In this document: piece by piece, positions 54,465-63,909 of the stretch
Position numbering within the stretch: the stretch's first letter is position 1
How the letters are laid out: each line of letters starts with the position of its first letter
Translations under genes and position numbers: made by a program
NCBI RefSeq assembly: GCF_030406325.1
Contig: NZ_JAUEQY010000021.1
Span: 124,001 to 188,000, forward strand
Length of the DNA stretch: 64,000 nucleotides
Direction: 5' to 3'
Origin: Actinomadura sp. DC4
GTDB lineage: Bacteria; Actinomycetota; Actinomycetes; Streptosporangiales; Streptosporangiaceae
Notes under the pieces: generated by a model
Seen by the model: only the letters and a program-made list of their open reading frames with translations
Databases searched by the model: none
What the model was told of the DNA's origin: nothing

Positions 54465-54559
54465 GGACCGTTACCGACTCGTGATCTGGAGCGCCTGAAA
54501 CGTAACCGCCTGCCTTCAAAGTGGCCCCCAGCGAAACAATGTTTCGAAAGGGCCTCCGT

Positions 54560-54790
54560 ATGCCTGATCACATGCCTGATCCGCGTTCGACCAGCCCCGC
54601 CGTACGAGTCGTGGTCGCGGTCCTCCTGATCGCGCCGTTCGCCGTCTACCTCGCCGTCCCCAGCTACGCACGGGTGAAGCCCCGGCTCGCCGGCTTTCCC
54701 TTCTTCTACTGGTGGCAGCTCGTCTGGGTGATCCTCACCGCCCTCTTCATCGGCATCGCCTACCTCCTCACGCGCCGGGGAGGCAGGTGA
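54560..54790 (+). CDS. DUF3311 small membrane subunit
   Basis: A 76-residue protein with two membrane segments (VVVAVLLIAPFAVYLAVP and FFYWWQLVWVILTALFIGIAYLL), the DUF3311 pattern. Such subunits accompany sodium:solute symporters of the MctP type, as here, where the symporter ATG overlaps its TGA. It is thought to be an accessory subunit. ATG 54560; an ATG 21 bases upstream is possible. Confidence 0.88.
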   Translation: MPDHMPDPRSTSPAVRVVVAVLLIAPFAVYLAVPSYARVKPRLAGFPFFYWWQLVWVILTALFIGIAYLLTRRGGR

Positions 54791-56409
54791 TGAGCGACGT
54801 CAACGCGGTCGAGCTCACCATCTTCATCGTCTTCTTCGCACTGGTCACGGTGATGGGCTTCGCCGCGGCGCGCTGGCGGCGCGGGCAGACGCTCATGCAC
54901 CTCGACGAGTGGGGGCTGGGCGGCCGCAGCTTCGGCACGTTCACGACCTGGTTCCTGCTCGGCGGCGACCTCTACACCGCGTACACCTTCATCGCGGTGC
55001 CCGCGGCGGTCTTCGCCGGCGGCGCGACCGGGTTCTGGGCCCTGCCGTACGCGGCGATCGCCTATCCGATCGTGTTCCTGATCGGCCCGCGCCTGTGGTC
55101 GGTGTCGCACGTGCACGGCTACGTCACGACGGCCGACTTCGTACGGGGCCGGTTCGGCTCCAAGTCACTCGGCCTGGCCGTCGCCGTCACCGGGATCCTG
55201 GCGATGATGCCCTACATCGCGCTGCAGCTCGTCGGCATCCAGGCGGTGCTCACGGTCATCGGCGTGAAGGGCTCCGGGCTCGCCAAGGACCTGCCGCTGC
55301 TCATCGCGTTCGCGCTGCTGGCCGCCTACACCTACACCTCGGGCCTGCGGGCCCCGGCACTGATCGCGTTCGTCAAGGACGCGCTGATCTACCTCGTGAT
55401 CATCGTCGCGGTGATCTACATCCCGACGAAGCTGGGCGGCTGGGGGCACATCTTCGACAGCGCCCAGGCGAGCCTGGCCAAGCCCAACCCCGCGACGGGC
55501 AAGCCGAGCGGCTCGCTGATCACGAACGACATGACGCACTGGGCGTACGGCTCGCTCGCGCTCGGGTCGGCGCTGGCGCTGTTCATCTACCCGCACACGG
55601 TCACCGGCGCGCTGGCCTCCGGGCGGCGCGACGTGATCAAGCGCAACGCCGCGCTGCTCCCCGCGTACTCCCTGCTCCTGGGGCTGCTCGCCCTGCTCGG
55701 GTACATGGCGCTGGCCAGCCCGGACGTCGCCGGCGCGGTCAAGGCGGCGAAGAACCCCCAGCTCGCGGTGCCGATGCTGTTCGACCACGTGTTCCCGAGC
55801 TGGTTCGCCGGCGTGGCCTTCGCGGCCATCGGCGTGGGCGCGCTCGTCCCGGCGGCGATCATGTCGATCGCCGCGTCGAACCTGTTCACGCGCAACGTCT
55901 ACAAGGAGTTCTTCCGCCCGGACGCCTCACCCGCGGAGCAGACGCGCGTCGCCCGGCTCGTCTCGCTACTGGTCAAGGTCGGCGCGCTGGTCTTCGTCCT
56001 GGCCTTCGACAAGACGCTGTCGATCAACCTGCAGCTCCTCGGCGGCATCTGGATCGTGCAGACCTTCCCCTCGCTTGGCCTCGGGCTGTACACGCGCTGG
56101 TTCCACCGCTGGGCGCTGCTCGCCGGGTGGGCGGTGGCCATGGTGTACGGCACGCTGACCGCCTACGACCAGCACTCGCCGGCGCAGCGGCACTTCGCCC
56201 AGTCCACCGCCGACGTGCCCTTCCTGCACCACACCGCCTACATCGCGCTGACGGCCTTCGTCCTCAACATGGTGGTCGTGCTCGTGCTGACCGCGATCCT
56301 GCGGGTGTTCCACGCGCCGGACGGCACGGACGAGACCCGCGCGGCCGACTACCTGGCCGACGCCGACGACCCCGGCGTACGGGACCTGCCGGAACTCGTC
56401 GCCGAGTAA
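54790..56409 (+). CDS. Sodium:solute symporter (SSS family, MctP-like)
   Basis: A 539-residue symporter with about 13 hydrophobic helices. It has the SSS signatures: GLGGRSFGTFTTWFLLGGDLYTAYTF, VTTADFVRGRFGSKSLGL and, in the second half, FAAIGVGALVPAAIMSIAASNLFTRNVYKEFF. The nearest type is the monocarboxylate/pyruvate carrier MctP working with a DUF3311 subunit. ATG 54790 shares a base with the upstream stop and follows GGGGAGG. A perfect terminator follows. Substrate is not proven. Confidence 0.92.
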   Translation: MSDVNAVELTIFIVFFALVTVMGFAAARWRRGQTLMHLDEWGLGGRSFGTFTTWFLLGGDLYTAYTFIAVPAAVFAGGATGFWALPYAAIAYPIVFLIGPRLWSVSHVHGYVTTADFVRGRFGSKSLGLAVAVTGILAMMPYIALQLVGIQAVLTVIGVKGSGLAKDLPLLIAFALLAAYTYTSGLRAPALIAFVKDALIYLVIIVAVIYIPTKLGGWGHIFDSAQASLAKPNPATGKPSGSLITNDMTHWAYGSLALGSALALFIYPHTVTGALASGRRDVIKRNAALLPAYSLLLGLLALLGYMALASPDVAGAVKAAKNPQLAVPMLFDHVFPSWFAGVAFAAIGVGALVPAAIMSIAASNLFTRNVYKEFFRPDASPAEQTRVARLVSLLVKVGALVFVLAFDKTLSINLQLLGGIWIVQTFPSLGLGLYTRWFHRWALLAGWAVAMVYGTLTAYDQHSPAQRHFAQSTADVPFLHHTAYIALTAFVLNMVVVLVLTAILRVFHAPDGTDETRAADYLADADDPGVRDLPELVAE

Positions 56410-56432
56410 CGGCAGACTCTCAGGGCCGGTAC

Positions 56433-56471
56433 GGATCGGTCACCCGGCTCGACGGACCGGGTGACCGATCC
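56433..56471 (+). terminator. Terminator after symporter gene
   Basis: GGATCGGTCACCCGG pairs perfectly with CCGGGTGACCGATCC (15 pairs, 9-base loop), followed by CGCTTTGT. One of the strongest stem-loops in the window. Confidence 0.88.
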
Positions 56472-56498
56472 CGCTTTGTGGTGTTCTAGGCTCGGACC

Positions 56499-57038
56499 GT
56501 GAGCGAGGAGACGCGGTCCGAACCGGTAGAGCCTCCGTACCGGTGGCCGCCCGGGCTGGACATCCGGATCGCACGCCCGGACGAGCTCAGCCGGATCGGC
56601 GACCTCACCGCCGCCATCTACGTCGCGGGCGGATACATCAGCCCGCACAGCGGATACATGGCCCGGCTGCGCGACGCCGCCTCCCGCGCCCGTGAGGCCG
56701 AACTCCTCGTCGCCCTCCAGGACGGCGAGGCCATCGGCACCGTGACCTACTGCCCGCACGACAGCTCCTGGGCCCAGCTCACCGTAGCGGGCGAGGCGGA
56801 GTTCCGGATGCTGGCCGTCGTACCCGCAGCGCGCGGGCTGGGCCTGGGCGAGGCGCTGGTGCGCTACTGCATCGCCCGCGCCCGCGAGGACGGCTGCGTC
56901 ACTCTGCGCCTGTCCACCGAGCCCGTGATGCACGCCGCGCACCGGATCTACCGGCGGCTCGGCTTCGTCCGTACGCCAGAGCGCGACTGGCAGCCTCAGC
57001 CGGGCGTCGAACTCCTGACGTACGCGCTGCCTCTGTAA
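56499..57038 (+). CDS. GNAT-family N-acetyltransferase
   Basis: A 179-residue GNAT protein. The acetyl-CoA loop is in FRMLAVVPAARGLGLGEALVRYCI (R-x-x-G-x-G/A type), and CVTLRLSTEPVMHAAHRIYRRLGF is the usual late helix-strand. It should use acetyl-CoA; acceptor unknown. GTG 56499. It lies 36 bases before the bsaP-like gene on the same strand and may be cotranscribed. Confidence 0.92.
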   Translation: MSEETRSEPVEPPYRWPPGLDIRIARPDELSRIGDLTAAIYVAGGYISPHSGYMARLRDAASRAREAELLVALQDGEAIGTVTYCPHDSSWAQLTVAGEAEFRMLAVVPAARGLGLGEALVRYCIARAREDGCVTLRLSTEPVMHAAHRIYRRLGFVRTPERDWQPQPGVELLTYALPL

Positions 57039-57074
57039 GCGGGTCACCGGGGCTCTGGAGTACGCTGCTGCCCC

Positions 57075-57272
57075 GTGACGGCGACCTACTGCGACCACTG
57101 CGGAGACCCGCTGGCCGACGGCGACCACGACCGCTGCCGTACGGCACGCCGGATGGAGCCGCCGCGCTACTGTCCCGATTGCCGGCGCCGGATGGTCGTC
57201 CAGGTGACGCCCGGCGGCTGGACCGCCGACTGCACCAGGCACGGCACGCGTACGGCGGCCTCCCCTCGCTGA
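57075..57272 (+). CDS. bsaP: Biotin synthase auxiliary protein BsaP (small four-to-six-Cys protein)
   Basis: A 65-residue protein with cysteines at 6, 9, 21, 33, 36 and 53: [17 protein letters not shown], then [16 protein letters not shown], then [10 protein letters not shown]. The second half (PPRYCxxC-RRM-VQV-GW-C-x-x-HG) is what I recall of Rv1590 next to bioB in M. tuberculosis, an iron-sulfur protein that biotin synthase needs there. The N-terminal CxxC part is an extra zinc-ribbon-like piece. It lies 3.4 kb after bioB and faces the biotinyl-carrier gene. GTG 57075. A plain zinc-ribbon protein is the alternative. Confidence 0.75.
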   Translation: MTATYCDHCGDPLADGDHDRCRTARRMEPPRYCPDCRRRMVVQVTPGGWTADCTRHGTRTAASPR

Positions 57273-57288
57273 GGCTTCCCCCGACCGC

Positions 57289-57501
57289 CTACTCGATGAC
57301 GGCGATCAGGTCGCCCTCCTGGATGACGTCGCCCTCGGCGACCTTGAGGCCGACGACCGTGCCGGAGTCCTCGGTCAGGACCGGGATCTCCATCTTCATG
57401 GACTCGAGGATGACGAGCGTGTCGCCGTCCTCGACCTTGTCGCCCTCGGCGACGACGACCTTCCAGACGTTCGCCACCATCTCCGCGCGTACCTCAGCCA
57501 A
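57289..57501 (-). CDS. Small biotinylated carrier protein (TB7.3/Rv3221c-like)
   Basis: A 70-residue single-domain biotin attachment protein: VRAEMVANVWKVVVAEGD, biotin site Lys36 in ESMKMEIPV and VAEGDVIQEGDLIAVIE at the end. In mycobacteria this protein carries biotin for an acyl-CoA carboxylase. TTG 57501 with GGAAGGAG at 7 bases is the start; the first ATG would lose the conserved N-terminus. It lies 72 bases after the biotin carboxylase gene and is probably in one operon with it. Confidence 0.93.
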   Translation of the reverse strand: MAEVRAEMVANVWKVVVAEGDKVEDGDTLVILESMKMEIPVLTEDSGTVVGLKVAEGDVIQEGDLIAVIE

Positions 57502-57573
57502 CGCGGCTCCTTCCGTCAGACGCCGGCGCTTGCCGGACGCGGTTGTCGGTCCAATTCTGCCGCCCGGTGGCCA

Positions 57574-58902
57574 TCACGCGCGCATCCGGTCCACGAGTCC
57601 GGTGTCGTACTCGCCCGAGACGAAGTCCGGATGGGCCAGCAGCTCGGTGAAGAACGGCAGATTCGTCTTGAGCCCCTCGATCCGGAACGCCTCGACCGCG
57701 CCGCGCGCCGTGGCGAGGGCCTGCGCCCGGTCCGGGCCGTACACGCAGAGCTTGGCCAGGAGCGGGTCGTAGAACGGGGTGACCTTGTTGCCGGCCTGGT
57801 AGCCCGCGTCGACGCGGATCACGTCGCCGGAGGGCTCCTCCCAGACCGTGATGTCGCCGGGGCTGGGCAGGAAGCGCTTGGGGTCCTCGGCGTACACGCG
57901 GAACTCGATCGCGTGCCCGCGCGGCTCGGCGGCGGTGAACGTCACCGGCTCGCCCGCCGCGATCAGCAGTTGCTGCTCGACCAGGTCGATGCCGGTGACC
58001 AGCTCGGTGACCGGGTGCTCGACCTGCAGCCGGGTGTTCATCTCCAGGAAGACGAACTCCTGCGCGACCGGGTCGACCAGGCACTCGACGGTGCCGGCGC
58101 CGCGGTAGCCGACCGCCTCGCCGGCGCGTACGGCCGCAGCGAGCATGCGGGCGCGCAGCTCCGGGCCGACGCCGGTGGACGGCGTCTCCTCCACGACCTT
58201 CTGGTGCCGGCGCTGGACCGAGCAGTCGCGCTCGCCCAGGGCCACGACCGTGCCGTCGGCGAGCCCGAGGATCTGGATCTCCACGTGCCGGGCGCGCTCG
58301 ATGAAGCGTTCGAGCAGGATGTCGGGGTTGCCGAAGAAGCGCTCGGCGCGGGTGCGGGCCGTGTCGAAGGCCTTGCGCAACCCGGCCTCGTCGTAGGCGA
58401 CGCTCATGCCGATGCCGCCGCCCCCACCGGACGCCTTGACCATGACCGGGTAGCCGATGCCCGCGGCGGCGGCCGCGTCGGCGTCGGGGACGGGCTCGCG
58501 GGTGCCGGCCGCGACCGGGACGCCCGCCTGCTCCATGAGGTTGCGTGCGCTGATCTTGTCGCCCATGGCGGCGATGGCCTCCGGCGGCGGGCCGATCCAG
58601 ACCAGCCCGTCATCCAGCACGCGCCGGGCGAACCCGGTGTTCTCGGCCAGGAACCCGTAGCCGGGGTGGATCGCGCGGGCCCGGGTGCGCCGGGCCGCCT
58701 CCATCACCGCGTCGACGTCGAGGTAGCTCTTGGCGGGCTGCGCCGGGCCGATGAGCACCGCCTCGTCGGCCTCGGAGACGTAGGGCAGATCGGAGTCGGC
58801 CTCGGAGTAGACCGCGATCGCCTTGATCCCGAGGGCGCGTACGGTCCGGATCACGCGCCGGGCGATCTCTCCCCGATTTGCCACCAACACCGACTCGAAC
58901 AC
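57574..58902 (-). CDS. Biotin carboxylase subunit (acetyl/acyl-CoA carboxylase AccC type)
   Basis: A 442-residue single biotin-carboxylase protein: LVANRGEIARRVIRTVRALG, the lid glycine loop KASGGGGGIGM, HVEIQILGL, RDCSVQRRHQKVVEE (catalytic Lys/His region), EMNTRLQVEHPVTELVTGID with the catalytic Glu and Arg. It carboxylates biotin with ATP and bicarbonate; the carrier next to it supplies biotin. Unlike most actinobacterial AccA proteins it has no fused BCCP domain, which fits the separate 70-residue carrier. No carboxyltransferase gene is in the window. GTG 58902 behind GGAGGA. Confidence 0.94.
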   Translation of the reverse strand: MFESVLVANRGEIARRVIRTVRALGIKAIAVYSEADSDLPYVSEADEAVLIGPAQPAKSYLDVDAVMEAARRTRARAIHPGYGFLAENTGFARRVLDDGLVWIGPPPEAIAAMGDKISARNLMEQAGVPVAAGTREPVPDADAAAAAGIGYPVMVKASGGGGGIGMSVAYDEAGLRKAFDTARTRAERFFGNPDILLERFIERARHVEIQILGLADGTVVALGERDCSVQRRHQKVVEETPSTGVGPELRARMLAAAVRAGEAVGYRGAGTVECLVDPVAQEFVFLEMNTRLQVEHPVTELVTGIDLVEQQLLIAAGEPVTFTAAEPRGHAIEFRVYAEDPKRFLPSPGDITVWEEPSGDVIRVDAGYQAGNKVTPFYDPLLAKLCVYGPDRAQALATARGAVEAFRIEGLKTNLPFFTELLAHPDFVSGEYDTGLVDRMRA

Positions 58903-58994
58903 CGGTCCTCCTCATTTCGTCAGCCCCGGAAGGATAACCATGTGTTACCCGGCTGAGCGCGTCGCTCGCGACAAAAACCCGAGTGTCCGCCTTG

Positions 58995-60281
58995 TCAGCG
59001 CATACGGTCGACGACGTGGCCGAGTGCCTCGACCACGGTCGGGTCGTATTCGGCGGCCGAGTCGCCGCGCAGACGCTCGAGCACGGCGGCGGACCGATCG
59101 CGGTCGGACGACGCTCCCACAAGATCATCGTAGGCGTTGGCGACCTTGATGACCCGGCTGGCCAGCGGCGGCGCCGACCCCTCGGCCGAGCGGTAGGGCT
59201 CGGACTGGCGGCGTACGATCTCGGCGACCTCGTGCAGCACCCCGGTCTTGGTGATCACCCCGGCACCGAGGCCGGCGATGCGGCGCTGCTCGCTCGGCGA
59301 GGCCAGCACGGTCGCGCCGCCCGGGATCGGGTCGCGCAACGACAGCTGGCCGATGTCGTGCATGAGGGCCGCGTACTCGAGTTCGAGCAGCGCCTCCTCG
59401 GTCATGCCGAGCTCGCGCCCCATCGCGACCGCCAGCGCGCTGACCCGCCGCGAGTGCCCCGTCTCGACGTATCCGCCGACCTCGGTGACCCGCGACAGCG
59501 CGCGTACGGTCTGGAGGTAGGTGGCGCGGATGCCGGCGAAGCGCCGGAACGCCACCTGGGTCACGAGGATGGGCGCGGTGAACACCAGGAGCGCCACCGG
59601 GCCCATGACGAACATGCTGACCGCGATGAGCATGCCCGTGGCGCCCGAGGAGGCGCAGAGCGGCATCTTCGCCCGGATCTCGTCGCCGAAGGCGATGCCG
59701 AACCTCGTGTGCGCCGCCTCCGCGCGGATGATCGACGCGACGACCACCTCGGCGGCGCAGGCGAGCATGACCGTGAGCGCCATCACCGTGATGAGCACGG
59801 GCCAGTGCTGGCGCAGCGACGAGTGGCCCAGCGGGCGGAAGATGAACGCCACGAGCGCCGGGCTGAGGATGCGGCGGGCCATGGCGTCCAGAGCCGGGAT
59901 CCGGCCGACGGCGATGTGCGGCAGCGCGCCGATGAGCGTGCCGCAGGCCGTGACCGTCACGGCCTGGAACGCCGAGTGGGTGGCGGGCTCGCTGCCGACG
60001 CGCAGGAGCAGGGCGTACCCGAGCGCCCCCGCGCTGGCGATCGGGGCCACCTCGCGGTTGCCCGGCATGATCATCCGGAGCAGCTCGCCCACGGCGATCA
60101 GCCCGCCGAACAGGATGGCCGTACGGGAGTCCTTCAGGCCGACCGCGCCGACCTGGGTGACGGAGGCGATGACGAGCATGCCCGCCACCGCGATGAGCAG
60201 GAGCTGGGCGGAGTCGAGCGACTGCCACGCCGGGCGCTGTCTCCCCTGCCGGCGGGCAGGGACGCTCGCGGGCGCGCTCAC
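58995..60281 (-). CDS. Membrane protein with degenerate HD-GYP domain
   Basis: A 428-residue protein. Residues about 25-240 hold several membrane helices; the C-terminal part starts as an HD-GYP domain (VGGYVETGHSRRVSALAVAMG, LEYAALMHDIGQLSL) so the HD pair remains, but the second half lacks the HHExxDGxGYP motif: that place reads VRRQSEPYRSAEGS. It may therefore bind rather than cleave cyclic di-GMP. GTG 60281 begins 22 bases after the stop of the intact homologue, so the two are an operon. Confidence 0.88.
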   Translation of the reverse strand: MSAPASVPARRQGRQRPAWQSLDSAQLLLIAVAGMLVIASVTQVGAVGLKDSRTAILFGGLIAVGELLRMIMPGNREVAPIASAGALGYALLLRVGSEPATHSAFQAVTVTACGTLIGALPHIAVGRIPALDAMARRILSPALVAFIFRPLGHSSLRQHWPVLITVMALTVMLACAAEVVVASIIRAEAAHTRFGIAFGDEIRAKMPLCASSGATGMLIAVSMFVMGPVALLVFTAPILVTQVAFRRFAGIRATYLQTVRALSRVTEVGGYVETGHSRRVSALAVAMGRELGMTEEALLELEYAALMHDIGQLSLRDPIPGGATVLASPSEQRRIAGLGAGVITKTGVLHEVAEIVRRQSEPYRSAEGSAPPLASRVIKVANAYDDLVGASSDRDRSAAVLERLRGDSAAEYDPTVVEALGHVVDRMR

Positions 60282-60303
60282 CGGCCCGCGCCGTAACCCA
60301 TGA

Positions 60304-61659
60304 TCACCGCATGCCCTCGCTCGCGACCCGCAGCGGTGCGCTCGGGTCGTCGTGGTCCTGCTGGGTGGTCTCGACCCCCTCGCCCTCAGGCGGGGCGACC
60401 AGGTCGGGCCGGGTCCAGCCCTCGGACTTCAGCGCGGCGATGAACGCCTCCACCAGCTCGGGGTCGAAGTGCGTGCCGGCCGAACGCCGCAGCTCGGAGA
60501 TGCCCTCGTCCAGCGAGCGGGCGGCGCGGTAGGAACGCGTGGAGGTCATCGAGTCGAACGCGTCGGCCACCGAGATGACCCGGGCGAACTCCGGGATCTC
60601 CGAGCCGGCCAGGCCCATGGGGTAGCCGGTGCCGTCGATCTTCTCGTGGTGGTGCATGATCCCGTTGAGCGCCTCGTCGAGGAAGCCGATCTCGCGGACG
60701 ATCTCCAGGCCGCGCATCGGGTGCAGCTGGATCGCGGCGTACTCCTCCTCTGTGAGGTCGCCCGACTTCTGCAGCACCTTGGTCGGCACGCCGAGCTTGC
60801 CCACGTCGTGGAGCATCCCGGCGTAGCGGATCGCGCCGATCCGCTCGGGCCGCATGCCGATCGCCTGGGCGATCATCACCGAGCCGCGGGACACCCGCTC
60901 GCTGTGGCCGCGGGTGTAGTAGTCCTTGGTCTCCACGGCCTGGCAGAGCGCCGCGATCGTCGCGGCGTGCGCCTGCTGCTGGGCGCTGGTCTGCTCGAAC
61001 GCCCAGCGGGCGAGCAGCATCGGCAGCAGCACCAGCACGGCCGAGAACGGCCCGATGAGCCCCCAGGGGGCCGCCACGAGCAGGCCGAACATGCCGTACG
61101 CGAGCTGGCCGGCCGCGAGGTTGCCGATGGGCCGCCAGCGGAACCCCCACACCGGCGCCAGGTGGTTCAGCACGAGGACGACGCCGATGAGCGCGAGGTT
61201 GACCGCGACATAGGTGACGACCGCGCCGAGGTAAGGGGCGATGATGCCGGGGAACGAGCCGTCGCTCGGCTTTCCGGTCTTGCCGCCGGCCGCGCAGTAG
61301 ACGACGCCGGAAAGATAGCCCGCCAAGGCGAACTGCGCGCCGTTGAACAGCCGTTTGACCAGCCCCATGTCGCGCCGCCAGGCGAGGATCGCGGAGGCAC
61401 CCACCATGGCGGCCCCGGCGGGCCCCAGGAGGACCACGGAGGCGAGCCCGGCCGAATAGCTCAGCGAGACACTGGCGTTCTTGCTGTTGAGCAGCGCGGG
61501 CGCCGACTCGAAGATCACCGACAGCAGCGCGAGCACGGCGAGGGTGGTCCAGTCGATGCCATCGAGAGACGAGAAGCCGATGGCAGAAGCCGCGAGCACG
61601 ACGACCGTACAGACGTATGCCCATGCGGCGAGGGGTAGTCCACGCAATGCCGCCCCCAC
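60304..61659 (-). CDS. Membrane-bound HD-GYP phosphodiesterase
   Basis: A 451-residue protein with an N-terminal membrane sensor of about seven to eight helices (residues 8-215) and a complete HD-GYP domain: YTRGHSERVSRGSVMIAQA, YAGMLHDVGKLGVPTKVLQK, HPMRGLEIVREI, GIMHHHEKIDGTGYPMGLAG, ISVADAFDSMTSTRSYR. It should degrade cyclic di-GMP or a similar dinucleotide. The start at GTG 61659 has only a weak ribosome site. Proteins of this sort stand next to sigR-rsrA in Streptomyces (SCO5218 region, from memory). Confidence 0.9.
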   Translation of the reverse strand: MGAALRGLPLAAWAYVCTVVVLAASAIGFSSLDGIDWTTLAVLALLSVIFESAPALLNSKNASVSLSYSAGLASVVLLGPAGAAMVGASAILAWRRDMGLVKRLFNGAQFALAGYLSGVVYCAAGGKTGKPSDGSFPGIIAPYLGAVVTYVAVNLALIGVVLVLNHLAPVWGFRWRPIGNLAAGQLAYGMFGLLVAAPWGLIGPFSAVLVLLPMLLARWAFEQTSAQQQAHAATIAALCQAVETKDYYTRGHSERVSRGSVMIAQAIGMRPERIGAIRYAGMLHDVGKLGVPTKVLQKSGDLTEEEYAAIQLHPMRGLEIVREIGFLDEALNGIMHHHEKIDGTGYPMGLAGSEIPEFARVISVADAFDSMTSTRSYRAARSLDEGISELRRSAGTHFDPELVEAFIAALKSEGWTRPDLVAPPEGEGVETTQQDHDDPSAPLRVASEGMR

Positions 61660-61878
61660 GAGGTCACACGAGGTAATGGGCTAAACCCAGGACACGCCTT
61701 GACGCATGCTTCTCCGCCTCCCCGGAAGACTCACCGCCCGCCTTTGCTGGACGCCGAAGAATCGGTGGTAAGCCTAACCCGGAGAGTGGAGATCACGCAG
61801 ACGCGCGGGGAAACGTGAGCAAAGCGTGAATGAATCGTCACCTAGGGTCCGGGCGTACGTCCGTGACCTGCAAAACGG

Positions 61879-62145
61879 TCATTCAACAAGATTCGCGCGA
61901 ACCTGTTCAATTCGCCCAAGCACCTTCGCCCTGAGGTCCTGTGGCACCGGGTCGCAGCCGCAGCTCTTGTGGACGAGCTTCTTGACCGACTCCTCCAGGC
62001 CGTACTCCCGCAGGCACGGACCACACTCGTCCAGGTGCTGCTTGATGTCGGAGCAGCCACGGTTGTCGAGCTCGCCGTCGAGATAGGCGTAGATCCGGGC
62101 GAGCACCTCGGTACACGGGGTCTCGTGAGGCTTTCCGCAGCTCAT
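61879..62145 (-). CDS. rsrA: Zinc-binding anti-sigma factor RsrA
   Basis: An 88-residue ZAS anti-sigma factor. Redox and zinc residues are Cys3, His7, Cys11, Cys31, His37, Cys41, Cys44 (HLDECGPC) and Cys62/Cys64; the start MSCGKPHETPC and the YGLEESVKKLVHKSCG helix match RsrA of S. coelicolor. In reduced form it holds SigR; thiol oxidation frees SigR. ATG 62145 lies 37 bases after the sigR stop, same strand. Confidence 0.96.
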   Translation of the reverse strand: MSCGKPHETPCTEVLARIYAYLDGELDNRGCSDIKQHLDECGPCLREYGLEESVKKLVHKSCGCDPVPQDLRAKVLGRIEQVRANLVE

Positions 62146-62182
62146 TTCGCCACCTCACCAGGGTGCGCGGGCATCCGCTCGC

Positions 62183-62902
<720 letters not shown>

Positions 62903-62948
62903 CATCACCTCGAACTTTCGCAGGCCAGTGTCCGTTATGACACTGCGC

Positions 62949-62974
62949 AACGCGTTACGCGTGCGCGGGATTCC
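62949..62974 (-). promoter_or_regulatory. SigR-type promoter of sigR-rsrA
   Basis: On the minus strand GGAAT (62974-62970) and GTT (62951-62949) are separated by exactly 18 bases, the consensus of SigR-dependent promoters. It lies 47 bases before the long-form start codon. Autoregulation is known for SigR/SigH in relatives. Confidence 0.85.
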
Positions 62975-63070
62975 CGGGAGTGGGGGAATGCTCCGGCACA
63001 CCGGCACGAAGTGTGAGCTCGTACCGGCAAGAGGGAAGGATTGGGAGAAATGCATCCCCGAGGAGCCGCC

Positions 63071-63817
63071 GTGCTGTCCATTCCGGCGAAGCATCCCGCA
63101 GTGGGCGAGCCCGACACGCTCGCGAGCTACTGGACCTTCTACTGGGCCGTCGCCGCCGCCCAGCTGTCCCGATGGCTGCCGCGCAGGCCGTCGCGGATAC
63201 TCGACCTCTCCGGACCGCAGGCGCGGTACGCCGACCAGGCCGCGGGCGCGGGCCACACGGTCGTTGAGGTGCGCGATTCCCCGCGCGGCACACCGGCCCC
63301 GCGCAGCACGCACACGATCGTCGCGGACGCGGCCTCACTGGGGTTCCTTTCCCCCGGGGCGTTCGACGCCGTCGTGGCCGAGGCGCGGATGCTCTCGCGC
63401 CACCTGGTCACGGAGGACGTCGTCGCCGAGATCGCCCGGGTGCTGCGCCCCGGCGGCCGGGTGCTGCTGACCGTCGACTCGCTCGTCCTCGGCATGGCCA
63501 TCCTCGCCGAGCAGAACTACTGGGCCCACCTTTCGGACGTGCCACGGTCGGAGGTCGTGCTCGTCCCCTGGCCCGACGGAACGATCACCCGGTGCTTCGG
63601 CGTCGAGCAGCTGCGCGACCTGCTGACCGAATGTGGCCTCGAGGTCGAATGGATCCGTCCGCGTACGGCCCTGTCCCCGTCGACGGTCGAACACGTCCTG
63701 AGCGGGAGCCCTCAGGCCCTCACCCGCCTCGTACGGGCCGAGCTGACCGCCCCCCAGACCGACGAGCCGGTCGGCATCCACCTGGTCGCCAGCGCCATCA
63801 AGAAGGTCGAGTCTTAG
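63071..63817 (+). CDS. Class I SAM-dependent methyltransferase, divergent from sigR
   Basis: About 248 residues. A weak motif I ([21 protein letters not shown]), VVEVRDSP as motif II, then [15 protein letters not shown] and [23 protein letters not shown] and a late [20 protein letters not shown]: a Methyltransf_11-like fold. Motif I lacks the usual GxGxG, reading [12 protein letters not shown] 63071 has GAGGAG 5 bases before it; ATG 63050 is possible. It shares the 170-base region with the sigR promoter. Acceptor unknown. Confidence 0.82.
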   Translation: MLSIPAKHPAVGEPDTLASYWTFYWAVAAAQLSRWLPRRPSRILDLSGPQARYADQAAGAGHTVVEVRDSPRGTPAPRSTHTIVADAASLGFLSPGAFDAVVAEARMLSRHLVTEDVVAEIARVLRPGGRVLLTVDSLVLGMAILAEQNYWAHLSDVPRSEVVLVPWPDGTITRCFGVEQLRDLLTECGLEVEWIRPRTALSPSTVEHVLSGSPQALTRLVRAELTAPQTDEPVGIHLVASAIKKVES

Positions 63818-63875
63818 GACCCGTCCCGAAGTCTTCGTCCGCCCCGAGCGGCCGCGTACGGCGGCGACTCCGCCG

Positions 63876-63909
63876 GGCCGGTGGTGGCTGGCCGGTGGTG
63901 GCTGGCCGG
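63876..63909. repeat. Short tandem repeat
   Basis: The 14-base unit GGCCGGTGGTGGCT occurs twice and then as GGCCGG, 34 bases in all. The stretch from 63818 to 64000 otherwise shows no supported gene. Confidence 0.7.

Noticed and set aside
62977-63010. A second SigR-type promoter (GGAAT at 62984) driving the divergent methyltransferase
   Set aside because: The triplet at the required distance is GAA instead of GTT, so the match fails.
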